This document shows, piece by piece, positions 33,808-41,510 of a stretch of 64,000 nt of DNA (positions are counted from its first letter, which is position 1; each line of letters begins with the position of its first letter). The stretch lies in contig NZ_JBHRYQ010000001.1 in assembly GCF_042649125.1 (NCBI RefSeq), positions 4,030,001 to 4,094,000 of the forward strand, in the 5' to 3' direction. Under the pieces are notes generated by a model that was not told the DNA's origin, made no database searches, and saw only the letters and a program-made list of their open reading frames with translations. The translations under genes and the position numbers were made by a program. This DNA is from Leadbetterella lacunae. GTDB taxonomy: Bacteria; Bacteroidota; Bacteroidia; Cytophagales; Spirosomataceae.

Positions 33808-34277
33808 AAAAGGTAGTTTTGTGGTTTGTGGTAGCCATCTCTACCATAGCATGTGAAAGCAATCCGGGCTTTAAAGAAATAAGGGATTTTAAAAAATCAG
33901 AATGGAAAATTGCTCACAAGCAGACTTTTGAATTTGAAATAAAAGATATACAGAAAACATACGCTTTCAATTATTTGATTCGTACTTCTGTTTCATATCC
34001 TTTTTTTAATTTATATCTCAATGAAGCCCTAACGGGACCTGATGGAAAACAAGTCTCAACCTCTATGGATGAGGTGATATTGTTTAACGAGAAAACCGGT
34101 AAACCTTATGGCGACGGACTCGGTGATATTTATGACAATAGGGTGCCTATGCCGAAGTTAGTAAAATATAAATTTGATAAGCCAGGTAAATACAAGCTTT
34201 CTATAGGGCATAACATGCGACCAGACCCATTGACGGGCATTATGTCTATTGGTTTAGAAATAGTGGAGGCAAAATAA
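33804..34277 (+). CDS. gldH: Gliding-motility lipoprotein GldH
   Basis: A 157-residue lipoprotein (signal ending STIAC, Cys17) with the strand pattern and the YAFNYLIRTSVSYPFFNLYL and GLGDIYDNRVPMPK segments of GldH. GldH is needed for gliding in Flavobacterium and associates with the motility/T9SS machinery, but many non-gliding Bacteroidota carry it. It overlaps ricT by four bases and ends in a shared terminator. Confidence 0.88.
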   Translation: MKKVVLWFVVAISTIACESNPGFKEIRDFKKSEWKIAHKQTFEFEIKDIQKTYAFNYLIRTSVSYPFFNLYLNEALTGPDGKQVSTSMDEVILFNEKTGKPYGDGLGDIYDNRVPMPKLVKYKFDKPGKYKLSIGHNMRPDPLTGIMSIGLEIVEAK

Positions 34278-34300
34278 AAATTAAATAATAGCACATAAAA

Positions 34301-34331
34301 AAAGGGAGTCGAATTAAATTCAGCTCCCTTT
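34301..34331. terminator. Bidirectional terminator between gldH and the S10 peptidase
   Basis: The outer stem of eight pairs (34301-34308 with 34324-34331) and an inner AT-rich stem, with two unpaired bases between, are flanked by A's and T's. It serves both convergent transcripts. Confidence 0.7.
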
Positions 34332-34356
34332 ATTGTATTTAAAACCTGTATAAAAA

Positions 34357-35901
34357 TTAATATTTCGCAGGCTGGTTTGGTGCTGGCGTACTATTCTTGA
34401 TAAACTCTCTCAAGTCTTCGTTCGCTTTTTGGAGGTCTTCTTTTCTCAAGTACATCATATGTCCTGATCGGTATCCCTTCCAGCTCATGCGTTCTTTAGT
34501 TTTGCCACTTGGGTCCATGTGCCATAGGTTATACTTGGCATTAAAATAATCACAAGCACCGTCATAATATCCAGACTGATTTAATACTTTTAGGTATGGG
34601 TTGGCGGCCATAGCTGCTCTAAGGTTTTCTGCTACGTTTACCTCATCACGTTGCCATGGGTGCACCGGTCCAAACATAAAATATCGCAAGTCAGTCTTGA
34701 AATTTAATTCTTCTCTCAAATACATGTTTATAGGAGGCGTAAACGAATGTAACCACGAAGATAACTCTGCATTAAATTCAGGCCTTTCACCGGCGTCTTT
34801 TGAGTCAATTCCTTTAAATCTCGAGTCTAGTCTTCCTATAGTAAAGCCTTGGTCTCTTAATAATTCTTTCCAAAATAAGTTAACGCTTACGTCAAGGTTA
34901 TTCTGTAAATAAACTTTTTCTGATATTCCTGTGTATTTAGCCATTTTGGCGGCTACTGTTTTCTTTTCGCTTTCGGTTATAAAACCACCTTTGGCCATGG
35001 CTGGAAGTAACTCTTCAATTGTGAATTCTTCTACTTCAGGCAAAAAAGCTTCTAAATCTTTACTTTGTAAACCAGGCTCTAGTGTTTTATGATACCAAGC
35101 TGTAGCTGCAAAATATGGAATACGAAGAGCCGCTGCATTCGCTTCGTCTCTGCCAATACCAAGGTCAGTTGGTGAAACCAAAATAACGCCATTCAGGTAC
35201 ATCCAATGTGAGTTCTGAAGTTCCAATGCAAGTCCTGACACACGGGTGGTACCGTAGCTTTCGCCAATCAAATATTTTGGTGAAGCCCATCTGTTTGAAC
35301 GAGAAACGAATGTATTTAGCCAGTCAGCCAAATATTTAATATCTGCTTTTACGCCAAAAAACATAGATTTAGGTGCGTCTTTGTCTATTATTCTTGAAAA
35401 ACCAGTATTTACAGGGTCAATAAAAATAATATCGGCTACATCCAAAATTGAGTACGGATTGTCTTTGTAACCGTAAGGCTGAAGTGGGTACCCTTCGTCG
35501 TCAATATTCAATATTTTTGGTCCTGTATATGCCATGTGCATCCATACAGAAGCGGTACCTGGTCCACCATTAAATGAAAATATAATTGGTCTTTTGGCTT
35601 TGTCAGAAACATCCGATCGCTCGTAATACGTGTAAAAGCAGCTGGCCACTATTTTACCGTCTTCGTCCCAAACGGGTATGGTACCTACAGTGGCAGTATA
35701 TGGAACTTTTTGACCTTTAACCGTAATTTCCCCTTTAGATTCCTGCTTCATGTCAGGGTTAAGGGTTCTGCTTGCATCAGGTACTGACACTTTTGCAGGT
35801 TTAGCTTCGGTACTCGTAGGAGTGGCGGGGCTTACTTTTTTTTGGCTAAAAGAGCTTATGCTAATTATGCCAAGAGCAAATAGTAAAAGCGTTTTTTTCA
35901 T
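34357..35901 (-). CDS. Secreted S10-family serine carboxypeptidase
   Basis: A 514-residue protein with a Sec signal (to FSQ). The serine carboxypeptidase triad is readable: SFNGGPGTASVW (oxyanion hole, 109-120), GESYGTTR with Ser215, GYYDGACDY with Asp447, and GYRSGHMMYL with His481. It probably trims peptides in the periplasm or outside the cell. It is 18 bp after the LytTR regulator gene on the same strand, so it may be in the same transcript as the regulator and kinase. Confidence 0.92.
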   Translation of the reverse strand: MKKTLLLFALGIISISSFSQKKVSPATPTSTEAKPAKVSVPDASRTLNPDMKQESKGEITVKGQKVPYTATVGTIPVWDEDGKIVASCFYTYYERSDVSDKAKRPIIFSFNGGPGTASVWMHMAYTGPKILNIDDEGYPLQPYGYKDNPYSILDVADIIFIDPVNTGFSRIIDKDAPKSMFFGVKADIKYLADWLNTFVSRSNRWASPKYLIGESYGTTRVSGLALELQNSHWMYLNGVILVSPTDLGIGRDEANAAALRIPYFAATAWYHKTLEPGLQSKDLEAFLPEVEEFTIEELLPAMAKGGFITESEKKTVAAKMAKYTGISEKVYLQNNLDVSVNLFWKELLRDQGFTIGRLDSRFKGIDSKDAGERPEFNAELSSWLHSFTPPINMYLREELNFKTDLRYFMFGPVHPWQRDEVNVAENLRAAMAANPYLKVLNQSGYYDGACDYFNAKYNLWHMDPSGKTKERMSWKGYRSGHMMYLRKEDLQKANEDLREFIKNSTPAPNQPAKY

Positions 35902-35919
35902 AGTTTAGTTGATAAAAGG

Positions 35920-36645
35920 TTACTTGTTATAGTTAATGGCTTGTAAAAGGTTTTCCATGTTGGTATCACTTACTGGAATCTCAAATTTACCAATCGTGAT
36001 TCTATGGTTTCGGATAGATTCGATTTTGTCTAGGTTAACAATAAAAGACTTTTGCACCCTTAAAAAACTCTTTGAAGGTAATTTTTCTTCAATTCCTTTT
36101 AATGTTGATTTGGTCAAAATAGGGTGAACTGCATTGTTTACATATATTTTTATGTAATCTTTTAGTCCTTCTATATGGCTGATTTGGTTAAAGTTAATTC
36201 TAACCAAAGAGTACTCTACGTTTACAAAAATATAATCAATCGGCTCAGCGTCGCTGTCTGTATTTGCTGGCAAAACCATAGATTTGTATACTTCTTGAAC
36301 TTTTAAAACTGCTTTGGTAAAACGTTCAAAACTCACGGGTTTCATGATGTAGTCCACCACCTGTAGGTTATAGCTTTCTACTGCATATTGGTCATACGCT
36401 GTCACAAAAACTACCATAGGTTTTTCTACTAAACTTTCAAGAAACTTGGTGCCGAGCATACCCGGCATCTGTATATCCAAGAAAATCAAATCGATGTTTT
36501 CGTTGTTTAAAACCTCCATGGCTTCCATGGCATTTTTGCAGGTTTTTACTAATTCCAAAAAAGGGATTTGGGTGATATATTCTTCGAGCATTTTGCGAGC
36601 TAAGCTCTCATCATCGACTGCTATACATCTAATTTTATGATTCAT
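35920..36645 (-). CDS. LytTR-family response regulator
   Basis: A 241-residue regulator from ATG 36645; the frame extends three codons to a TTG. The receiver domain has AVDDES at the N-terminus, the phosphoacceptor Asp57 in LDIQMPG and the KPVSF switch loop. The C-terminal LytTR DNA-binding domain (about 137-241) has FVNVEYSLVRI, GLKDYIKIYVN, LRVQKSFIVNLDKIESI. It is coupled to its kinase: the kinase stop lies inside the regulator's first codons (36635-36645). Its targets are unknown; the S10 gene and the divergent barrel gene are neighbours worth testing. Confidence 0.92.
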   Translation of the reverse strand: MNHKIRCIAVDDESLARKMLEEYITQIPFLELVKTCKNAMEAMEVLNNENIDLIFLDIQMPGMLGTKFLESLVEKPMVVFVTAYDQYAVESYNLQVVDYIMKPVSFERFTKAVLKVQEVYKSMVLPANTDSDAEPIDYIFVNVEYSLVRINFNQISHIEGLKDYIKIYVNNAVHPILTKSTLKGIEEKLPSKSFLRVQKSFIVNLDKIESIRNHRITIGKFEIPVSDTNMENLLQAINYNK

Positions 36646-37687
36646 ACTTGGCAATATTTTTTAGGTCAAGTTTTAATTTTGCATCAAAATATCCATTTTT
36701 TTCAACAATCTCTAAATTGTGGAGGTCTGGATATAATAATTCTATTCTTCTTTTAACATTTTTAAGTCCAATACCCGAGTTTGAGTCCTTTTGCTCCTTG
36801 GTTTCAGGGCCTATTTGATTTCTTACTACAAACTCGAAATTCTTTTCTCCTACTTTTATAAAAATATCGATTGTTGGGTTTTCTAAATAACCAACGCCAT
36901 GTTTAAATGCATTTTCCACGAATGGAATTAACAACATAGGCTCAATTAATTTATTCGAAAAATCACCATTAATATTAACATTTATAGCCACGTCTTCTCC
37001 AAATCTCATTTTTTGAAGTTCAATGTAATTGTTCAAATATTGAATTTCTTTTTCTAAAGATACGTGTCTGTTTTCTGATTCGTAAAGCATGTATCGGATA
37101 AGTTCCGAGAGTTCTAAAGTTACTTTTTCTGCTTTGTTTGACTTGCTTCTGATTAAAAAAACGATGCTATTTAATACATTAAAAATAAAGTGTGGTGAGA
37201 TCTGTGATCTAAGAAAAGAAAGCTCAGATTTTAACCTTTCGGCTTGTTCTTCTTGATTAATTCTCGTTTGTTTTATCATAAAAATAATAAAACCATAGAG
37301 TGTACTCATTGAAAGAATAAAAAGTACCGGAAAGAGCGTACGCGAGTCATAAATTTTGACCGGATATTTATCTACCAAGTAATCTTTGAAGAGATAATAA
37401 GTAAATAAGTAACCAAAAAATAACAGCAGTAAACTGATGATATACGAGGTGATTTGCCCTTTGGGTAAAAACTTGAAAATCAGAAATTCGGAATTAAAAT
37501 AAAAAAACGGAATACTGAAAAACCCCAATGGGAGAATCGTAATCAAGAAATTGTAACGTTCTTCGTCACCATCTAACATCGAGTTAAGTATGGGAAGAAT
37601 GAGCCAAAAGAACCAAAAAATTAAATGGAACAATGACCTAAATAAAAGGTCGGAAGAGATTTTTTTGCTTGCTATTTCTAATTTCAT
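36635..37687 (-). CDS. LytS-type sensor histidine kinase
   Basis: A 350-residue kinase from ATG 37687 (earlier in-frame starts at 37711 and beyond give an odd N-terminus). Four predicted membrane spans lie within residues 20-140, then a short linker and the His_kinase domain, with phosphoacceptor His166 in ISPHFIFNVLN and the ATP N-box in LIPFVENAFKHG. The C-terminus has GIGLKNVKRRIELLYP. No extracytoplasmic sensor domain is obvious, so the signal may be sensed in the membrane. Overlaps the regulator gene by 11 bases. Confidence 0.9.
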   Translation of the reverse strand: MKLEIASKKISSDLLFRSLFHLIFWFFWLILPILNSMLDGDEERYNFLITILPLGFFSIPFFYFNSEFLIFKFLPKGQITSYIISLLLLFFGYLFTYYLFKDYLVDKYPVKIYDSRTLFPVLFILSMSTLYGFIIFMIKQTRINQEEQAERLKSELSFLRSQISPHFIFNVLNSIVFLIRSKSNKAEKVTLELSELIRYMLYESENRHVSLEKEIQYLNNYIELQKMRFGEDVAINVNINGDFSNKLIEPMLLIPFVENAFKHGVGYLENPTIDIFIKVGEKNFEFVVRNQIGPETKEQKDSNSGIGLKNVKRRIELLYPDLHNLEIVEKNGYFDAKLKLDLKNIAKYES

Positions 37688-37873
37688 AGGTGATGAATAA
37701 TATGCAAACATATATATAAGTAACTTATATTTCAGGATTTTAAGACAAAAAATCAATATTTATAGATTTTTAGTCTCTTTTTAGCGTAAACCAAATAATC
37801 GGCTATTAGTATCCTTTTATCATCAATAACAGGTAGTTTATCTAAAATAATAAAAGTGCTGAAACCCTTGCTC

Positions 37874-37881
37874 TATTTTTG
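37874..37881 (+). promoter_or_regulatory. Putative -7 box for the barrel gene
   Basis: TATTTTTG is an exact TAnnTTTG, 27 bases before the ATG at 37909. No clear -33 box. Confidence 0.45.
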
Positions 37882-37908
37882 TGTTATATTTTCAAAATAA
37901 AACTATTT

Positions 37909-40425
37909 ATGTATTTAAAAACATTACTTTTCCTTTTAATCTGTTCGTTTTCTGCTGTTGCACAGTTTCCTGCCGCTGCTCCTTCTAATAATCTCAAAGG
38001 AGATGGTAAAATCACGGGTAACCTCATTGATAGCACTACCAAAGCTCCTGTAGAATATGCCACTATTGGACTTTACAGAGTTTCGGATATGACGAAGCCT
38101 ATCGATGGTACTCTAACTGATGATGCGGGTAAGTTTACCCTTAAAGATTTGCCAAATGGCAAGTTTGCTATCAAATTCACATCTATCGGTTTCAAAGATA
38201 AAATAATTAACGTAGGCGAGTTGACAGATAAAAACAAATCTATCGTGCTAGAAAACGTTATTCTAAATACAAATGCTCAGCTTTTGAATGAAGTAATGGT
38301 TACGGGTCAAGCCGCTGTAATAGAAGAGCGAGTAGATAGATTGGTGTATAATGCAGACAAAGATATTACCTCTAAAGGTGGTGATGCAACAGAGATACTT
38401 AGAAAGGTACCTTTACTTACAGTAGATTTAGATGGCAATGTACAGCTTAGAGGAAGTTCAAATATCAGAGTTTTGATAAACAATAAGCCTTCTACTATAA
38501 TGGCGGCAAGTGTAGCAGATGCTTTGAAGCAAATACCGGCAGACCAAATTAAGACTGTGGAGGTAATCACTTCTCCGTCTGCAAAGTATGATGCTGAGGG
38601 TTCGGGAGGTATCATAAATATTATTACCAAGAAAAATAACATAGAAGGATATTCACTTAACACTGACTTAGGTGTTGGTAATAGAGGTGCTAACTTGGGT
38701 TTAAATGGTTCGTTGAGAACAGGTAAATTTGGCATGAACATAGGTGGGTATGGAAGATGGATGGTTAACCCATCGGCTACTACTTTCGAGCAAAGAACGA
38801 AAGATATAGAGAATGTCTTCATGACAAGACAAACCGGAGATGCGAATGACAGGATGGTTTTTGGTAGATATACTTTAGGTGCTGACTATGATATTTCAAA
38901 AAACAAATCGCTTTCTGCAGGTGCGAGGTTTGGTACAAGGAGTTTTGCTCGTGACCAAAATTTGCAAATTGACAGATTCCAAAATGATGTAGCCATTTCA
39001 AATACATTACAAAATATAGTCTCTAATAATCCCTCACTTAACTGGGATTTTAACCTAGACTTCCTGCACGTAATTAAGCCTTCCAAAGAATTCAGTATCT
39101 CCACACTATATAGCAGAAGCACGGCAAATAGTGAATTTACAAATACGCCATTGAATAATTTAGATGCAGCAGCCAAAGCATTAACAAACTTAAATGACAA
39201 CCTAAATCAGGAATATACAGCTCAGATGGACTATATGACTCCTATCAAAAAAAATCAACTTTTTGAAGTAGGAGTAAAAGGAATTATGAGAGAAGTGAAT
39301 AGCTCATTTAGCTATCTGTTGGGAGGAAAAGCAATAAACGATGACGGAAGACCAAGTGGGTCGTTAGATTATAACCAAAACATTGGGGCTGGATATTTAT
39401 CATATACATATTCTACTAAATCTAAATATACCTTTAAAGTTGGTACAAGATATGAGTACACATCTATTGATGCGGTTTCTAACAACACTACCGCTATTAA
39501 TATTCCGAGCTATGGAAATTTGGTGCCAAGTTTAAATATCTCGAAAACTTACGGAGGCAAGTATACTGTAAAAACAGCTTATAATAGAAGGATTCAAAGA
39601 CCAGGTCTTCAGCAATTAAACCCCAACGTAAACCAAGCCAACCCACAAAGTATCCAAATTGGTAACCCAAGCTTAAATCCTGAAATAGCGGATAATATTG
39701 AGTTAAGTGTAAGTGCAAGTATTAAGAAAATTTATTTAAATTTTTCAACTTTCGGAAGGTTTACGGGCAATTCTATTTCTCAGATTTCATATACATCTGA
39801 CTTAGATCCTTCTAAATTAATCACTACTTACCAAAACGTTGGACAAGACAATGCATATGGTTTTAACCTTTTCGGTAACTTAACCATTACACCTAAATGG
39901 ATGCTAAACGGAGGTATTGAATCATTCTATAACTTTATATCTGGCCAGGCTGCTGGACTTAATGGAGTTTCAGTGCCAGTGTCTAACCAAGGATGGAACG
40001 TTTCGGGTCGTTTGATGTCATTTGTTACTTTAAACAATGGTTGGGCTATCCAAGCCTTCAGTTTCGCGAGAGGAAGCAGGGTGTTGCCTATGGGTCGTCA
40101 GGGAGGTTTTGGGTATTACTCTTTGGGAGTGAAAAAAGACTTCAAAAACAAAAAAGGAAGTATCGGAATGTCGGCTCAGAACTTCTTAGCCAATTCATTG
40201 AAGATAAAATCAAATATAGAAACACCGCAATTTTACCAAAATAGCGTGAATCAAATGTTTAACAGAGGTATAAACCTCAATTTGTCTTACAAGATTGGTA
40301 AGTCAGGTGCAAACGCTATGCAGCCAAGAAAAAGAGCAAAAGGTGTAAGCAATGATGACGTTAAAGAAGGTGGCGGCGACTCTTCTGCACAGCAACCAGC
40401 TCAAAGCACAGGTAGACCAAGATAA
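37909..40425 (+). CDS. TonB-receptor-like outer-membrane barrel protein
   Basis: An 838-residue protein with a signal peptide (to AVAQF). A carboxypeptidase-regulatory-like domain (about 31-120: GKITGNLIDSTTKAPVEYATIGL) is followed by a plug-like domain (LNEVMVTGQ, LRKVPLLTVDLDGNVQLRGS, IKTVEVITSPSAKYDAEGSGGIINIITKK) and a C-terminal barrel. It belongs to the Bacteroidota outer-membrane beta-barrel family. No SusD-like partner is present, so it is not a standard glycan uptake pair. It is divergent from the LytS kinase gene. The C-terminal tail is basic and Gly/Gln-rich. The transported compound is unknown. Confidence 0.85.
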   Translation: MYLKTLLFLLICSFSAVAQFPAAAPSNNLKGDGKITGNLIDSTTKAPVEYATIGLYRVSDMTKPIDGTLTDDAGKFTLKDLPNGKFAIKFTSIGFKDKIINVGELTDKNKSIVLENVILNTNAQLLNEVMVTGQAAVIEERVDRLVYNADKDITSKGGDATEILRKVPLLTVDLDGNVQLRGSSNIRVLINNKPSTIMAASVADALKQIPADQIKTVEVITSPSAKYDAEGSGGIINIITKKNNIEGYSLNTDLGVGNRGANLGLNGSLRTGKFGMNIGGYGRWMVNPSATTFEQRTKDIENVFMTRQTGDANDRMVFGRYTLGADYDISKNKSLSAGARFGTRSFARDQNLQIDRFQNDVAISNTLQNIVSNNPSLNWDFNLDFLHVIKPSKEFSISTLYSRSTANSEFTNTPLNNLDAAAKALTNLNDNLNQEYTAQMDYMTPIKKNQLFEVGVKGIMREVNSSFSYLLGGKAINDDGRPSGSLDYNQNIGAGYLSYTYSTKSKYTFKVGTRYEYTSIDAVSNNTTAINIPSYGNLVPSLNISKTYGGKYTVKTAYNRRIQRPGLQQLNPNVNQANPQSIQIGNPSLNPEIADNIELSVSASIKKIYLNFSTFGRFTGNSISQISYTSDLDPSKLITTYQNVGQDNAYGFNLFGNLTITPKWMLNGGIESFYNFISGQAAGLNGVSVPVSNQGWNVSGRLMSFVTLNNGWAIQAFSFARGSRVLPMGRQGGFGYYSLGVKKDFKNKKGSIGMSAQNFLANSLKIKSNIETPQFYQNSVNQMFNRGINLNLSYKIGKSGANAMQPRKRAKGVSNDDVKEGGGDSSAQQPAQSTGRPR

Positions 40426-40461
40426 TAATAGAAATAATAGATTGAAAAGTTGAAAAGGCTC

Positions 40462-40484
40462 AAGACTTCTTGGGTCTTTTTTTT
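40462..40484 (+). terminator. Weak terminator after the barrel gene
   Basis: A five-pair stem (40462-40466 with 40474-40478) and a following run of eight T's. Confidence 0.5.
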
Positions 40485-40552
40485 GTTTAAAAATAATATT
40501 ATATCTAAAAAATGAGTAGGGTTTGCAAAAGAATTTCTAATGAAAAGTTGAA

Positions 40553-40996
40553 TTAAATAAACAAGGCCTTAATAAACTTGAGCGTCAAAGCCTGAATTAC
40601 TCCCCAAAAAAGTCCACAAACCAGCATTTTTGTAAATATCTCAAATTTGGGGTATTTAAAAGAAATGGCCAAGAAGCTGCCAACTATAGGAGTGAAAAGT
40701 AGGGGGGTTAGGAATGAGATTCCCCACAGGCCAAGCGAAGATTTTACTTTAATGCCCAGTCGGGTAGTTTTGGTAAATATCTTTTTAGGCTTCTTTGATT
40801 TAAACGAGCCGATCTTTAACAACGACAGCACGTTTCCTCCGTAAACTATTACCGTTACGGTGATCATCATTCCTGCAGCTGAACAAATAGCGGTTTCCCA
40901 CCATTTCATGCTCATAGCTATGCCCGCCAAAGGACCTCCTACAAACTTTATAGTTGAGGCTGAAATCACCGCCAAATACTTTGAAAATCTCCACAT
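40553..40996 (-). CDS. Small membrane protein of unknown function
   Basis: A 147-residue protein from ATG 40996; the frame extends to a TTG at 41053 (MKYFKRLF...), which cannot be excluded. It has three or four hydrophobic segments (about 15-33, 40-62, 91-118, 121-140) separated by a basic loop (KSKKPKKIFTKTTRLG). No family recognised. It is divergent from the padR gene. Confidence 0.6.
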   Translation of the reverse strand: MWRFSKYLAVISASTIKFVGGPLAGIAMSMKWWETAICSAAGMMITVTVIVYGGNVLSLLKIGSFKSKKPKKIFTKTTRLGIKVKSSLGLWGISFLTPLLFTPIVGSFLAISFKYPKFEIFTKMLVCGLFWGVIQALTLKFIKALFI

Positions 40997-41168
40997 GTTC
41001 AAATTTCCAATGTTCCTTTCAACAAACCTAAACAACCTTTTAAAATATTTCAATAAAAAAAATACATATAGTATCTTGCATTACAAAGTACCTTCCTTTA
41101 TATTTGTATCACAATTATGAAAAAGCTATTTAAGAAAAGATGAAAAAGTTGACCAAAAAATTAACATT

Positions 41169-41507
41169 ATGAATTTAGAAAATGCTCAGGTACAAATGCG
41201 GAAAGGCATTTTGGAGTATTGTATTCTGCAAATAATATCAAGAGGTGAGGTTTATGCCTCCGAGATATTAGACGAACTTTTGGATGCAAAAATAATGGTA
41301 GTAGAAGGGACCTTATATCCACTGCTTACCAGACTCAAAAATGCCGAATTATTAGATTATAACTGGAAAGAATCTACTTCAGGGCCACCAAGAAAGTACT
41401 ATGTACTTACTGAAAAAGGATTTACTTTTTTAGAAGGCCTAGGCACTACTTGGGTAGAGCTGTCTGGCTCAGTAAATTCTATTGTACAAAAATCAAAAAA
41501 TGCTTAA
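41169..41507 (+). CDS. PadR-family transcriptional regulator
   Basis: A 112-residue winged-helix regulator with the PadR signature: QMRKGILEYCILQIISRGEVYASEILDEL (helix-turn-helix) then EGTLYPLLTRLKNAELLDYNW and PRKYYVLTEKG (wing). The gene downstream starts only three bases after its stop, so it is likely to regulate its own operon, including the PspC/GIN protein. The ligand is unknown. Confidence 0.9.
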   Translation: MNLENAQVQMRKGILEYCILQIISRGEVYASEILDELLDAKIMVVEGTLYPLLTRLKNAELLDYNWKESTSGPPRKYYVLTEKGFTFLEGLGTTWVELSGSVNSIVQKSKNA

Positions 41508-41510
41508 ACG

